From Asaia bogorensis (GTDB lineage: Bacteria; Pseudomonadota; Alphaproteobacteria; Acetobacterales; Acetobacteraceae), in NCBI GenBank assembly GCA_945869965.1, contig CAMBRC010000013.1, forward strand, positions 1 through 58,159: a DNA stretch of 58,159 bases, given 5' to 3'. Of this stretch, positions 50,227 to 58,159 are shown piece after piece. Each line of letters starts with the position of its first letter. Within the stretch, counting starts at the first letter, position 1. Under the pieces are notes generated by a model. The model did no database searches and was not told the origin of the DNA. It worked only from the letters and a program-made list of their open reading frames with translations. The position numbers and the translations under genes are program-made.

Positions 50227-50813
50227 GCCTTCACCAATTGGACAAAGGCCCGTGCGCGGTGGCTGGTGGCATGTTTTTCGCCTTGGTCCATCTCGCCATA
50301 GGTCAGGCGACCGCCCTCGGGCAGGAACATCGGGTCGTAGCCATGGCCGTTGGCGCCGCGCGGCGGCAAAGCCACCGTCCCGTCCACCCGGCCCTCGAAG
50401 CATTCGGTGTGGCCGTCCGGCCAGGCAAGGCAGAGCACGCAGACGAACCAGGCGCGACGGTCGGCGCTGTCGCCCATCTCGCGCCGCACCCGCGCCATCG
50501 CCGGCGCAAAGTCCTTGCCCGGCCCGGCCCATAGGGCGGAGACCACGCCGGGCGCGCCACCGAGTGCACCGACGCAAAACCCGGAATCGTCGGACAGCGC
50601 CGGCAGGCCCGACGCATTCGCGGCAGCCAGCGCCTTGATCCTGGCATTGCCCTCGAAGCTGTCCTCGGTCTCGTCCGGCTCGGGCAAACCCAGCGCCCCG
50701 GCCGAGACCACCTCGACCCCGAGCGGCGCCAGCAATTCGAGAATCTCGCGCAGCTTGCCCTGGTTGTGGCTGGCCAGGACCAGCCTGGTGCCAACAGCGA
50801 TGGTGCGCGCCAT
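50211..50813 (-). CDS. rdgB: XTP/dITP (non-canonical purine NTP) pyrophosphatase
   Basis: A 200-residue HAM1/Itpa-type house-cleaning enzyme. [18 protein letters not shown] is the nucleotide-binding N-terminus, [20 protein letters not shown] and [21 protein letters not shown] the metal/active site, [12 protein letters not shown] and [10 protein letters not shown] the C-terminal motifs. ATG 50813 overlaps the rph stop. Length is standard. Confidence 0.95.
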   Translation of the reverse strand: MARTIAVGTRLVLASHNQGKLREILELLAPLGVEVVSAGALGLPEPDETEDSFEGNARIKALAAANASGLPALSDDSGFCVGALGGAPGVVSALWAGPGKDFAPAMARVRREMGDSADRRAWFVCVLCLAWPDGHTECFEGRVDGTVALPPRGANGHGYDPMFLPEGGRLTYGEMDQGEKHATSHRARAFVQLVKACFPR

Positions 50814-51532
50814 CACGCCGCCTCGATCGCCTCGCGCTGCATCGCGAACAGCCGTTCGGTGCCGACGCGGGCCAGGCGCATCAATTCGAAAAACTGCGCA
50901 TCGCTGAACGGCTCTTTTTCCGCCGTGCCCTGGATTTCCACGATGCCGCCGCCATCGGTCAGGACGAAATTGGCGTCCGCGTCGGCGTCGCTGTCCTCGG
51001 CGTAATCGAGGTCGAGCACCGGCGCACCCTGGTACAAGCCGCAGGACACCGCGGCGACCTGGCCGATCAGCGGCACCGATTTCAGCACGTTCATCTTGAC
51101 CAGATGGCGCAGCGCCAGGTTCAGCGCTACCCAGGCCCCGGTGATCGAGGCGCAACGCGTGCCGCCATCGGCGTTCAGCACATCGCAATCCAGCGTGATG
51201 GTCATCTCGCCCAGCGCGCGGCGATCCACCACCGCGCGCAGCGACCGCCCGATCAGGCGTTGGATTTCCTGGGTCCGGCCGGATTGCTTCCCCCGCGCGG
51301 CCTCTCGATCGCCGCGGGTATGGGTGGCGCGCGGCAGCATGCCGTACTCCGCCGTGACCCAGCCCAGGCCCTGGTTGCGCATGAACGGCGGCACCCGCGA
51401 TTCGACGCTGGCGGCGCACAGCACCTCGGTGCCGCCCATCTTGATCAGCACCGAACCCTCGGCATGGTGGGAGAAGCCCGGGGTAATGGTGACGTCACGC
51501 AGCATGTCAGCTTCGCGGCCGGAAGGTCGCAT
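50813..51532 (-). CDS. rph: Ribonuclease PH
   Basis: A 239-residue phosphorolytic 3'-5' exoribonuclease that trims tRNA 3' ends. [40 protein letters not shown], then [21 protein letters not shown] (phosphate-binding arginines) and [19 protein letters not shown] are diagnostic. ATG 51532 is near the family start. It heads the rph-rdgB-hydrolase-hemW transcript; in many Alphaproteobacteria hrcA lies opposite, but here an oxidoreductase gene does. Confidence 0.95.
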   Translation of the reverse strand: MRPSGREADMLRDVTITPGFSHHAEGSVLIKMGGTEVLCAASVESRVPPFMRNQGLGWVTAEYGMLPRATHTRGDREAARGKQSGRTQEIQRLIGRSLRAVVDRRALGEMTITLDCDVLNADGGTRCASITGAWVALNLALRHLVKMNVLKSVPLIGQVAAVSCGLYQGAPVLDLDYAEDSDADADANFVLTDGGGIVEIQGTAEKEPFSDAQFFELMRLARVGTERLFAMQREAIEAA

Positions 51533-51618
51533 TTGGGTGTTCCCGTCGGTGATTTCGCCTGGGCTATGGCGGCGCGGCGCCTCGCGCGCAAGAGTATAGG
51601 CGCAACGAGGAGGCTGGC

Positions 51619-52563
51619 ATGATCACATTGGGCGTCATCGGCGCGGGCATCATGGGCGAACGGATGCTGCGCGCGGCGCTGGAACAGGCGTCCGAACTGG
51701 TGCGGGTCACCGGCATCTGGGACCCCTCGGCCGAGGCGCTGGCCCGCATCGGCGGGCTGGCACCTCATGCCGGATCAGCCGCGTCGCTGATTGCCGGCGC
51801 CGATTGCGTCTATATCGCATCGCCCCCCGCCAGCCACCTGGATCACGCCCGTGCCGCGCTGGCGGCCAGAAAAGCGGTGTTCTGCGAGAAGCCATTGGCG
51901 GTCGATATCGCGGCGGGCGCTGCGTTTGTCGCGGCACTCGGCAGCGGCCGGGCGGCGGTGAATTTCCCGATGGCCTCGTCACTGGCGGTCGCCACGCTGC
52001 GCGACTGGCTGGACGGCATCGGCACGCCCCGGCGCCTGGAGATCGAGACCAGCTTCGCCGCCTGGCCCCGCTCCTGGCAGCGCGACGCCGCCGGCTGGCT
52101 CGACCGTCCGGCCCAGGGCGGCTTCACCCGCGAAGTCGTCTCCCATTTCCTGTTTCTCACCCGCCGCCTGTGCGGCCCGCTCGCCCTCGAACAGGCCCAC
52201 GCCAGCTTCCACACCGAAGCCGCCAGCGAACGCGCCATCGCCGCCCGCCTGACCGCCGGCGGGTTACCGGTCGGCCTGATCGGCGGCGTCGGCACCACGC
52301 TGAAGGACGACCACAACACCTGGACCCTATGGGGCGACCGGGGCGCGTTCCGGCTGCGCGACTGGTCAGTGGCGGAGAAGCTGATCGAAGGCGCCTGGGT
52401 CCCCGATGCCGCCGCGATGCCGAATGAACGCATGCGCCCCCTGGTCCTGCGCCGGCAACTCGAAGGCGTCGTTCGCATGACCCGCGGCGAGCCGCATCAT
52501 TTGGCCACGGTGCAGGAAGCCTTCGACGTGCAGACGGTGGTGGAGGGAATTCTAAAGTCATGA
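51619..52563 (+). CDS. Gfo/Idh/MocA-family oxidoreductase
   Basis: A 314-residue NAD(P)-dependent oxidoreductase. The Rossmann start is [20 protein letters not shown], followed by [20 protein letters not shown] and the conserved EKPLAVD (Lys of the active site). The C-terminal domain has [14 protein letters not shown] and [14 protein letters not shown], the latter with the usual histidine. The reaction is probably sugar or cyclitol dehydrogenation. ATG 51619 follows AACGAGGAGG. A GC-rich hairpin begins five bases after the stop. Confidence 0.85.
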   Translation: MITLGVIGAGIMGERMLRAALEQASELVRVTGIWDPSAEALARIGGLAPHAGSAASLIAGADCVYIASPPASHLDHARAALAARKAVFCEKPLAVDIAAGAAFVAALGSGRAAVNFPMASSLAVATLRDWLDGIGTPRRLEIETSFAAWPRSWQRDAAGWLDRPAQGGFTREVVSHFLFLTRRLCGPLALEQAHASFHTEAASERAIAARLTAGGLPVGLIGGVGTTLKDDHNTWTLWGDRGAFRLRDWSVAEKLIEGAWVPDAAAMPNERMRPLVLRRQLEGVVRMTRGEPHHLATVQEAFDVQTVVEGILKS

Positions 52564-52567
52564 GGGT

Positions 52568-52588
52568 GCAGGGGGCTCGGCCCCCTGC
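52568..52588. repeat. GC-rich hairpin, copy 4 of the GC-rich repeat family
   Basis: GCAGGGGGC-TCG-GCCCCCTGC, a perfect nine-base stem, directly after the oxidoreductase stop. It matches the GCAGGGC/GCCCTGC half of the double-hairpin repeats and is followed by the AT-rich interval. Confidence 0.75.
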
Positions 52589-52616
52589 GATTGGCTGCCA
52601 GACTAATTATCTATTG

Positions 52617-52817
52617 CTACGAATAGAAATATTTATTCCATAGTATAAATGAGAAAATCCAGAAAAAAATTGACCCCATAACTTGAAAAAATACTCTATT
52701 CTTACGGCGCCCGCTCGAAATAACTTGTCCCTTGTATGGAAAATAATATTCGATCAGAAGAAGGGTTTTACAAGGCCAAATAAAAATCAACTTAACAATT
52801 AACATTAGAAATTTCAT
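52617..52817 (-). CDS. AT-rich small membrane protein, unknown, probably acquired
   Basis: A 66-residue protein with two hydrophobic segments (FLMLIVKLIFIWPCKTLLLI and FFQVMGSIFFWIFSFILW) separated by a basic loop (GQVISSGRRKNR). ATG 52817 is preceded by GGAG seven bases upstream. Codon use is strongly A/T-ending (AAA, TTA, ATA, TTT), unlike every neighbour. I do not recognise a family. The gene and its flanks (52590-52900) look like a recently acquired insert or mobile-element remnant. It lies between convergent genes, consistent with a neutral insertion site. Confidence 0.5.
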   Translation of the reverse strand: MKFLMLIVKLIFIWPCKTLLLIEYYFPYKGQVISSGRRKNRVFFQVMGSIFFWIFSFILWNKYFYS

Positions 52818-52943
52818 TGTTCTGCTCCAATTTTATGGGCCCCAGCAACTGATTGGGACGAACCATCAACCCTAAAAAGCCTCAGTCAGTACAATAGCAT
52901 GAAGGTACCTTTGCCGCAACTGCCCAGGCGGCCACATCCTTGC

Positions 52944-53699
52944 CTACCTGCCAAACCCCTGCCCACCATTGACCGACACGATCTGCGCGGTGACCCAGAT
53001 CGCCAGCGACGAGGCCAGAAACAGCACCACGCTGGCCACTTCCTCCGGCCGCCCGAGCCGCCCGGCGGGCATCGAATTGAGGATGCCGCTATAGAGCTTG
53101 GGATCATCGGTGCGGCGCTTTTCCCACGACCCGCCGGGAAACTCGATCGAGCCGGGCGCCACGCAGTTCACCCGGATGCCGTGCTTGGCCAGGGTCGCCG
53201 CCTGGGTCCGCGTGTAATGGATCACCGCCGCCTTGGCCGCGCCATAGGCCGGCGTGCGCACTGATGGGTTGAGGCCGGAGCCCGAGGCGATGTGGATGAT
53301 CGTCGCCTCGGTCGCCTTCATCAGCCACGGCATGGCTTCGCGGGAAGCCCGCACCGCCGCCATCAGGTCGACCGACAGGCTCAACGCCCAGCTTTCCTCG
53401 TCATCGCCGCGGCCAAAGCCAGAGGCGTTGTTGACCAGGATGTCGATGCCGCCCAGGGCGGCGGCGGCGGCGGGGATATAGCCGGCAATGGCGGCGGCGT
53501 CGGCGAGGTCGCAGGGCTGGGCGTGGACGGTGCCGCCGAAGGCTGCCAGCTCCTTGCGGGTGGTTTCCAGGGTGTCGGCGCCACGGGCACAGATCGACAC
53601 GGCGGCGCCGGCTTCGGCAAAGCCCAGCGCGATCGAGCGGCCGATGCCGCGGCTGCCACCGGCGACGACGACGCGGCGGCCCTTGAGGTTCAGTTCCAT
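52944..53699 (-). CDS. Short-chain dehydrogenase/reductase
   Basis: A 251-residue SDR. VVVAGGSRGIGRSIALGFAE is the cofactor loop, ILVNNASGFG the structural motif, and the catalytic S139/S141, Y152 and K156 are in IASGSG and YGAAK. NGGQGFGR ends the chain. The substrate region GSIEFPGGSWEKRR resembles 3-oxoacyl reductase-like SDRs of unknown specificity. ATG 53699 fits the fold. It is divergent from the next SDR gene. Confidence 0.88.
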   Translation of the reverse strand: MELNLKGRRVVVAGGSRGIGRSIALGFAEAGAAVSICARGADTLETTRKELAAFGGTVHAQPCDLADAAAIAGYIPAAAAALGGIDILVNNASGFGRGDDEESWALSLSVDLMAAVRASREAMPWLMKATEATIIHIASGSGLNPSVRTPAYGAAKAAVIHYTRTQAATLAKHGIRVNCVAPGSIEFPGGSWEKRRTDDPKLYSGILNSMPAGRLGRPEEVASVVLFLASSLAIWVTAQIVSVNGGQGFGR

Positions 53700-53829
53700 C
53701 GGCGTTCCTTTTTGCTGGGCGACGATGGTTGCCGGGTTGCGCAAGGCTGGCAAGCCGGGCGGGTGGGGTGACAGGCACCAGCCTGCGCGGCAAACTGGCG
53801 GTGCAAACAGTTCCAAGGAGGGGACGGGC

Positions 53830-54747
53830 ATGGCCAAGAAAATGCTAGAAGGTAAAGTGGCTCTGGTGACCGGCGCAGGCCGCGGCATCGGGCGCGCCAT
53901 CGCGCTGGTGATGGCGGAAAACGGAGCGCAAGTGGTGGTCAACGACCTCGGCGCCGCCGTCGACGGCTCGGGGCTGGACAACACCCCTGCCCAACAGGTG
54001 GTTTCCGAAATCGAGGCGCTGCATGGCCAAGGCCAGGCCGTCGCCAACTACGACAGCGTCGCCGATTGGGACGCTGCCCAGCGCATGGTCCAGACCGCCG
54101 TCGACCGCTTCGGCAAGATCGACATCGTGGTCAACAACGCCGGCATCCTGCGCGACACCATCTTCCACCGCATGACCCCGGAAGAATGGGACGCGGTGAT
54201 CAAGGTCCACCTCTACGGCGCCTTCTACGTCTCGCGCGCCGCCATCCCCTTCATGCGCAAGCAGGAGAGCGGCGCCTTCGTCCACATGACCTCGACCTCC
54301 GGCCTGATCGGCAGCGTGGGACAGGTGAACTACGCCGCCGCCAAGCTCGGCATCGCCGGCATGTCACGCGGCATCGCCGGTGACGCCGCGCGCTACCACG
54401 TGCGCAGCAACTGCATCGGCCCGCACGCCTTCAGCCGCATGATCGAAACCGTCCCCGGCCAAACCGAGGAGCAGATGCAGGTCCGCGCCGCCAAGACCCG
54501 CCCCGACCAGGTCGCCCAGCTCGCGGCGTTCCTGTCCAGCGACGCGGCGAAAGACGTCACCGGCCAGATCATGGGCGCCCGTGGCAACGAGATCTATCTC
54601 TACAGCCAGCCGCGGCCCATCCGCACCATGCACCGCGCCACCGGCTGGACCGCCGAGGCCCTGGCCGAAACGCTGCTGCCGGCGTGGAAGTCGAGCCTCA
54701 CCCCGCTGGAACGTACGCGGGACGTCTACGCCTGGGACGCGATCTAG
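53830..54747 (+). CDS. SDR of the multifunctional-enzyme-2 (3-hydroxyacyl-CoA dehydrogenase-like) type
   Basis: A 305-residue SDR. VTGAGRGIGRAIALVMAE is the cofactor loop, and VVVNDLGAAVDG after strand 2 is the NDLG motif typical of MFE-2/17-beta-HSD4-type dehydrogenases (NAD). The catalytic residues are S155, Y168 and K172 (NYAAAKLG). The C-terminal 60 residues (RGNEIYLYSQPRPIRTM) extend beyond a minimal SDR, as in this subgroup. ATG 53830 follows AAGGAGGGGAC. A beta-oxidation-like reaction is suggested, not proven. Confidence 0.85.
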   Translation: MAKKMLEGKVALVTGAGRGIGRAIALVMAENGAQVVVNDLGAAVDGSGLDNTPAQQVVSEIEALHGQGQAVANYDSVADWDAAQRMVQTAVDRFGKIDIVVNNAGILRDTIFHRMTPEEWDAVIKVHLYGAFYVSRAAIPFMRKQESGAFVHMTSTSGLIGSVGQVNYAAAKLGIAGMSRGIAGDAARYHVRSNCIGPHAFSRMIETVPGQTEEQMQVRAAKTRPDQVAQLAAFLSSDAAKDVTGQIMGARGNEIYLYSQPRPIRTMHRATGWTAEALAETLLPAWKSSLTPLERTRDVYAWDAI

Positions 54748-54796
54748 CCTCAACCAGCCCCGGCCCCACCGCGCCAAGGCCGGCGCGGTGGGCACC

Positions 54797-54831
54797 CGGT
54801 GGAACTAGCCGGTGGAACTAGCCGGTGTAAC
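54797..54831. repeat. 13-base tandem repeat
   Basis: CGGTGGAACTAGC occurs twice in direct succession (54797-54822) and begins a third time as CGGTGTAAC. It lies 50 bases after the SDR stop, in the gap before the small membrane protein gene. Likely a slippage product. Confidence 0.75.
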
Positions 54832-54885
54832 AATAAGGCACCCCAGGGCGAACCAACTCGAAGAGCGTCTGTTGGAGCCCTGCCA

Positions 54886-55332
54886 ATGAAACTGATCACC
54901 CCGCGCACCTTCACCACCATCGCCGCATCCGGCATCGCCGGCCTGGTGGCATGGGAAGTGTTCGCCCGCCTGATTGCGCCGCTGATCTGGGGCTTCTCCC
55001 CCGACCCCACCCAGCTCATCGAGGCCGCCTTCGGCATCGGCGGCGCCGGCGCGCAACTCATCCACATCGCCACCGGCCTGGTCTTCTTTCCCGCCGGCTA
55101 CGTACTGGTCGCCCGCCCTCTGGCTGCGGCCGTGGCGCCAAGGCTGCCCTGGGTCGTGTTGGCAATCGACTACGGCATCGTGCTGTGGGTCTTCGCCATG
55201 TACGTCATGGCCAGCCTGATCGCCGGCATGCCGCCCTTCCTCGATTTCGGGCCAGTCGCCTGGGCATCGCTGTTCGGCCATCTCGCGTTGGGTCTGGCCC
55301 TGGGCGCCGCAGCGGAGCGCATAGAGAAGTAA
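54886..55332 (+). CDS. Small polytopic membrane protein of unknown function
   Basis: A 148-residue protein with four predicted helices (TTIAASGIAGLVAWEVFARL, QLIHIATGLVFFPAGYVLV, WVVLAIDYGIVLWVFAMYVM, WASLFGHLALGLALGAAA). I do not recognise a named domain, though the pattern of a His in helix 2 and Tyr/Trp in helix 3 resembles small uncharacterised membrane proteins of Alphaproteobacteria. ATG 54886 follows TTGGAG. A decayed T/A-rich repeat begins nine bases after the stop. Confidence 0.65.
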   Translation: MKLITPRTFTTIAASGIAGLVAWEVFARLIAPLIWGFSPDPTQLIEAAFGIGGAGAQLIHIATGLVFFPAGYVLVARPLAAAVAPRLPWVVLAIDYGIVLWVFAMYVMASLIAGMPPFLDFGPVAWASLFGHLALGLALGAAAERIEK

Positions 55333-55340
55333 GGGAGCAC

Positions 55341-55440
55341 GTTCTTTTTCGACAAAAGAACCAAAAATCATCCCTGCGCGGCAGACCTGCGCCCATCTCC
55401 AAAGGGCAGAAGTATTTTTACTTCTTTCTGTTTATAAAAC
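55341..55440. repeat. Degenerate T/A-rich compound repeat, copy 11
   Basis: GTTCTTTTTCGACAAAAGAACC (55351-55362 region) followed by AAAAATCATCC, and later AGAAGTATTTTTACTTC with TTTCTGTTTATAAAAC, keep the two-arm layout but the stems have mismatches. It lies between convergent genes. Confidence 0.6.
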
Positions 55441-55458
55441 AGCCTTGCTACTCATGCC

Positions 55459-55497
55459 AACCGCCGTCGATGGATGAAAGATCCGTCGACGGCGGTT
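55459..55497. repeat. Perfect 12-base inverted repeat
   Basis: AACCGCCGTCGA (55459-55470) and TCGACGGCGGTT (55486-55497) enclose 15 bases. It lies four bases 3' of the MFS gene (minus strand) and could end both converging transcripts; there is no T run on either side. Confidence 0.75.
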
Positions 55498-55501
55498 GAT
55501 A

Positions 55502-56698
55502 TTACTCCGCCACCGCCACTCGCCGTGCTCGCCGATCCCCGGCCAGCGCAATCACACACGTCGCCAACATGAACCCCACCGACACGGCGAAAATCCAGCC
55601 GGGATGGCCGAAATCCATGATCGAGCCGTACAGCAGCGGCCCGACGATCCCGCCGATATTGAACCCGGTCGAGACAATGGCGAACACCCGCCCCTCCGCC
55701 CCCTTCGGCGCCGCCGCGCGCACCAGCATGTCGCGCGACGGCATGATCATCCCGGTGCAGAACCCACCCAGCGCCATCACCGGCAGCAACAACCACACCG
55801 GCAGGTTGACCAGACCGACCAAAGCGATCGCGCAGGCGGTCACCGCGAACCCGCCGGCGGCCACCTCGCTATGCCGCCGCGTCTTGTCCGCAATGATCCC
55901 GCCGGCCAACACCCCAAGCGCCGAAGCCCCGAGATAGAACGACAACGCCGTCGACGCGACCCCCAACGGCGTTCCGTGATGCGCATGCATCGCCACCACC
56001 GAGAACCCCGCAATCCCGCCACCGGACATGCCGATCACGGTAAAGAACGCCACCAGCGACAGCACCGTCGGCGTCACCAGCGACCGCGCCGAGGCCGGCT
56101 TCGGCTTGAACGTCACTGGCCGTGCCGCCCCGGCCGGCGCCCCGAACAGCAGCGGCAGCGCAAAAATCGGCCCGATCAGCCCGGCCGCGATCAACGCCCC
56201 CGAAACCCCCCAGGTCGCCGCCGCCAACAGCATTCCCGCCGGCGCCAACGCGCTGCCGACATACCCCGCAAACGTATGGATCGAGAACGCCCGCCCCACC
56301 CGCGCCTCGCCAATCACCCCGGACGTCAGCATCGCGTAGTCGCTCGGGTGATACACGCAGTTCGCCAACCCGGCCATCACCGAGGCCGCCAGCAACACGG
56401 GATAGATCGGGTTCATCCCCGCCAGGATAAACGCACTTCCCCCCAGCAGCAGCCCGCCAACCAACAGCCGCCGCGGCCCGAAACGGTCCACCGCAAACCC
56501 CATCGGCGTCTGCATCAGCGCCGAGACAATGTTGAACAGCGTCAGCGCGAAGCCCAGCTCGATATAGCTGACGCCAAACTGCTCCTTCAGCAGCGGAAAC
56601 AGCGGCGGCAGCACCAGGATATGGATGTGGCTGACCATGTGGGCGCCAGAAATCTGGCCCAGCGTGGCCAACTCGGCGCGCTTCCATCCAGCACTCAT
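55502..56698 (-). CDS. MFS transporter
   Basis: A 398-residue twelve-helix major facilitator. AHMVSHIHILVLPPLFPLLKEQ opens helix 1, and GFAVDRFGPRRLLVGG is the loop 2-3 signature. GGIIADKTRRHSE is the equivalent loop in the second half, and the central loop carries FKPKPASARSLVTP. The family includes small-drug and metabolite exporters; the substrate is not readable. ATG 56698 fits the first helix. It is divergent from the amidohydrolase gene by 110 bases, which show no clear promoter. Confidence 0.88.
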   Translation of the reverse strand: MSAGWKRAELATLGQISGAHMVSHIHILVLPPLFPLLKEQFGVSYIELGFALTLFNIVSALMQTPMGFAVDRFGPRRLLVGGLLLGGSAFILAGMNPIYPVLLAASVMAGLANCVYHPSDYAMLTSGVIGEARVGRAFSIHTFAGYVGSALAPAGMLLAAATWGVSGALIAAGLIGPIFALPLLFGAPAGAARPVTFKPKPASARSLVTPTVLSLVAFFTVIGMSGGGIAGFSVVAMHAHHGTPLGVASTALSFYLGASALGVLAGGIIADKTRRHSEVAAGGFAVTACAIALVGLVNLPVWLLLPVMALGGFCTGMIMPSRDMLVRAAAPKGAEGRVFAIVSTGFNIGGIVGPLLYGSIMDFGHPGWIFAVSVGFMLATCVIALAGDRRARRVAVAE

Positions 56699-56808
56699 GC
56701 GGGCGGCATCCCCTCTCCGACACGCCAAGTCACCCGAATTGCTACCAATCGGCAAGCGCGGCCGAAGCTGCCCTTCCATGCGCCGGCCGCGCGGACTAGC
56801 CTCGGCGC

Positions 56809-58159
56809 ATGCTCGCATTGTCCGTGAATTCCCAGCGCCTCTGGTCCGACCACATGCGCATGGCCGAAATCGGCCCCTCGCCCGAGGGCGGCAGCAACCG
56901 CCCGGCGCTCAGCGCGCTCGACGCCGAAGCCCGCGCGCTGCTCACCGCCTGGTGCACCCCGCTCGGCCTGGCCGAAGAACGCGACGCCCTGGCCAACACC
57001 TTCTACCGCCGCCCCGGCCGCGAAGCCTTGCCCGCCGTCGCCTTCGGCAGCCACCTCGACACCGTGCCCACCGGCGGCCGCTTCGACGGCGTCACCGGCG
57101 TGCTCGCCGGCCTCGAAGTCATCCGCGTCCTCACCGAAGCCGGCATCACGACGAAAGCCCCCCTCGAACTGGTCAACTGGACCAATGAGGAAGGCACCCG
57201 CTTCCGCCCCGCCATGATGGGCAGCCGCGTCCACGCCGGCGACATGACCCTCGCCGAGGCGCTGTCCACCCGCGACGACGACAACATCAGCGTCGCCGAA
57301 GCCCTGGCCGCCCACAACCTCGCCGGCCCCACCCCGCCCTCCCCCCGCCGCTGGGCCGCCTTCCTCGAACTGCACATCGAACAGGGCCCGATCCTGGAAT
57401 CCACCGGCCAGGACATCGGCATCGTCACCGGAACCGTCCAGGCGCGCTACTTCCAGATCACCGTCACCGGCGCCCCCAGCCACGCCGGCCCAATGAGCAT
57501 GGATCGCCGCCGCGACAGCCTGGCCGCCGCCGCCGAAGTCGTCCTCGCCGCCGAACGCGTCGGCATCGGAGCGGAACCCGGCGGCCGCAGCTCCACCACC
57601 TGGATCACCAACAGCCCAAACGCCCGCGGCGCCGTGTCCAACATCACCCGCCTGCACAGCGACGTCCGCCACGAAGACCCGGCAAGAGCCGCCGAAATGC
57701 AAGCCGAATTCCTCACCGCCATCGCCGAAATCGCCACCCGCCGCCAACTCAAGATCGACGTCGACCCCTACACCACCTTCGGCCCCGTTCGCTTCGACGC
57801 CAAAATCGCCAACACCCTGCGCACCGCCGCCCAAGCCCGCCAGATGACCACCCGCGACATGCTGGCCGTCGCCGGCCACGACGCCGTCATGGCCGCCCGG
57901 GTCTGCCCCGCCGCCATGCTCTTCATCCCCAGCGTCGGCGGCATCAGCCATAACCCCGGCGAATACTCGACCCCCGACCAACTCGCCAAAGGCGCCCAAG
58001 TGCTCCTCGACGCCGTGCTGGCCCTGGCAATGTTCAAATTGAACATGCGTGGAATTGTGGCAATGAACCCGAGGGTAAAAAATATCATGGTGAACTTTTG
58101 CGCTACGCGCGCGAGAGTGGATTCACGGTTCCAGTGCTCACCAACAATGGCTTGTGGAT
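56809..58159 (+). CDS. Allantoate/N-carbamoyl amino acid amidohydrolase (M20), 3' end disrupted
   Basis: An AllC/HyuC-type M20 metal amidohydrolase. AVAFGSHLDTVPTGGRFDGV contains H82 and D93, LVNWTNEEGTRF contains E127/E128, and FLELHIEQGPIL and GAPSHAGPMSMDRRRD follow, the latter in the dimerisation lid. Homology lasts to about residue 406 (VLLDAVLALA, near 58028), where family members normally stop within a few codons. The frame then continues without stop to the window end with AT-richer, unfamiliar sequence. The true stop has been lost at a junction with another gene. The enzyme core looks complete. Confidence 0.8.
   Translation, partial: MLALSVNSQRLWSDHMRMAEIGPSPEGGSNRPALSALDAEARALLTAWCTPLGLAEERDALANTFYRRPGREALPAVAFGSHLDTVPTGGRFDGVTGVLAGLEVIRVLTEAGITTKAPLELVNWTNEEGTRFRPAMMGSRVHAGDMTLAEALSTRDDDNISVAEALAAHNLAGPTPPSPRRWAAFLELHIEQGPILESTGQDIGIVTGTVQARYFQITVTGAPSHAGPMSMDRRRDSLAAAAEVVLAAERVGIGAEPGGRSSTTWITNSPNARGAVSNITRLHSDVRHEDPARAAEMQAEFLTAIAEIATRRQLKIDVDPYTTFGPVRFDAKIANTLRTAAQARQMTTRDMLAVAGHDAVMAARVCPAAMLFIPSVGGISHNPGEYSTPDQLAKGAQVLLDAVLALAMFKLNMRGIVAMNPRVKNIMVNFCATRARVDSRFQCSPTMACG
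58026..58159 (+). pseudogene. Internal fragment of a glycosidase-like gene (GH35-type?)
   Basis: In the +2-shifted frame (codons from 58029) the sequence reads NVQIEHAWNCGNEPEGKKYH, then GELLRYARESGFTVPVLTNN and GLW, open to the window end. VQIEH resembles the VQIENEYG acid-containing strand of GH35 beta-galactosidases, and a 'L..YARE.GF.VP..T..G' segment follows the same family. No start or upstream half exists: it joins directly to the amidohydrolase gene. The base composition is less GC-rich than the neighbours. The family call is from one short stretch only. Confidence 0.4.

Noticed and set aside
55351-55440. A further intact copy of the T/A-rich repeat
   Set aside because: Both stems carry several mismatches; kept only as a degenerate copy.
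56695-57999. 434-codon minus-strand frame opposite the M20 amidohydrolase
   Set aside because: Gly/Ala/Asp low-complexity shadow of a gene with clear metal-binding motifs.
1-58159. tRNA, rRNA and CRISPR arrays
   Set aside because: I looked for T-loop GTTCGA motifs with matching acceptor stems, rRNA signatures and regularly spaced repeats on both strands and found none; the dispersed repeats are irregularly spaced and intergenic.

Overview
This is a high-GC (roughly 68-72 %) alphaproteobacterial segment. The gene content, the protein sequence style and the T/A-rich paired intergenic repeats point to the Acetobacteraceae (Rhodospirillales). GcrA and a Rhodobacter-type phospholipid N-methyltransferase confirm an alphaproteobacterium. 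A complete caa3/aa3-type cytochrome c oxidase cluster argues against the classical vinegar-type acetic acid bacteria, which mostly use quinol oxidases. A Rhodopila-, Acidiphilium- or Roseomonas-like lineage fits better. I see no rRNA, tRNA or CRISPR. The window opens inside a transposase gene and closes inside an unrelated gene fragment, as a contig bounded by repeats or rearrangements would.

Layout. 1-1.0 kb: tail of an insertion sequence and a conserved hypothetical. 1.2-5.9 kb (+): propionyl-CoA synthetase, a GT87-type membrane glycosyltransferase, an RraA/HMG-aldolase-like protein and an overlapping amidohydrolase. 5.9-10.0 kb (-): a lineage-specific hypothetical, then homogentisate dioxygenase, DUF2783 and an FAD aromatic hydroxylase. 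10.2-12.6 kb (+): agmatine deiminase-like, CinA and FkbM methyltransferase. 12.7-15.7 kb (-): DUF1272, nitronate monooxygenase and M32 carboxypeptidase. 15.7-22.1 kb (-): cytochrome oxidase cluster ctaC-ctaD-ctaB-small gene-ctaG-ctaE-DUF983-surf1. 22.2-25.1 kb (-): PmtA-like methyltransferase, cold-shock protein, amidase and its DUF4089 partner. 25.4-30.1 kb (+): CaiB-type CoA transferase, CHAP lipoprotein, TatA, MtnC, formamidase-like and GcrA. 30.3-32.2 kb: an SDR, and a PEP-CTERM protein with a predicted sigma-54 promoter and tandem upstream sites. 32.4-35.6 kb (-): HpcH-type aldolase, EamA transporter, GST and RecX. 35.9-39.0 kb (+): argD, argF and a sulfurtransferase. 39.2-45.3 kb (-): LpoA-like lipoprotein, orphan histidine kinase, PepN and a TauD-type dioxygenase, divergent from rsmI and a chemoreceptor (45.3-48.3 kb, +). 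48.3-51.5 kb (-): rph-rdgB-alpha/beta hydrolase-hemW. 51.6-58.2 kb: an oxidoreductase, a compositionally foreign AT-rich small gene, two SDRs, a small membrane protein, an MFS transporter and an AllC/HyuC-type amidohydrolase whose 3' end runs into a piece of a probable glycosidase gene.

Working together. The clearest functional units are terminal oxidase biogenesis (subunits I-III plus heme O synthase, CtaG and Surf1), arginine synthesis (argD-argF) and homogentisate catabolism. RNA/nucleotide housekeeping (rph-rdgB-hemW) and an envelope-linked operon (LpoA-kinase-PepN-TauD) are two more.

The most striking non-coding signal is two families of compound inverted repeats. One is T/A-rich, the other GC-rich. 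Nearly every copy lies just 3' of a stop codon, which suggests a terminator or 3'-end role. The other items most worth following up are the PEP-CTERM promoter with tandem palindromes, the structured 25.19-25.41 kb interval, the AT-rich 66-codon gene and the gene-gene junction near 58.03 kb.
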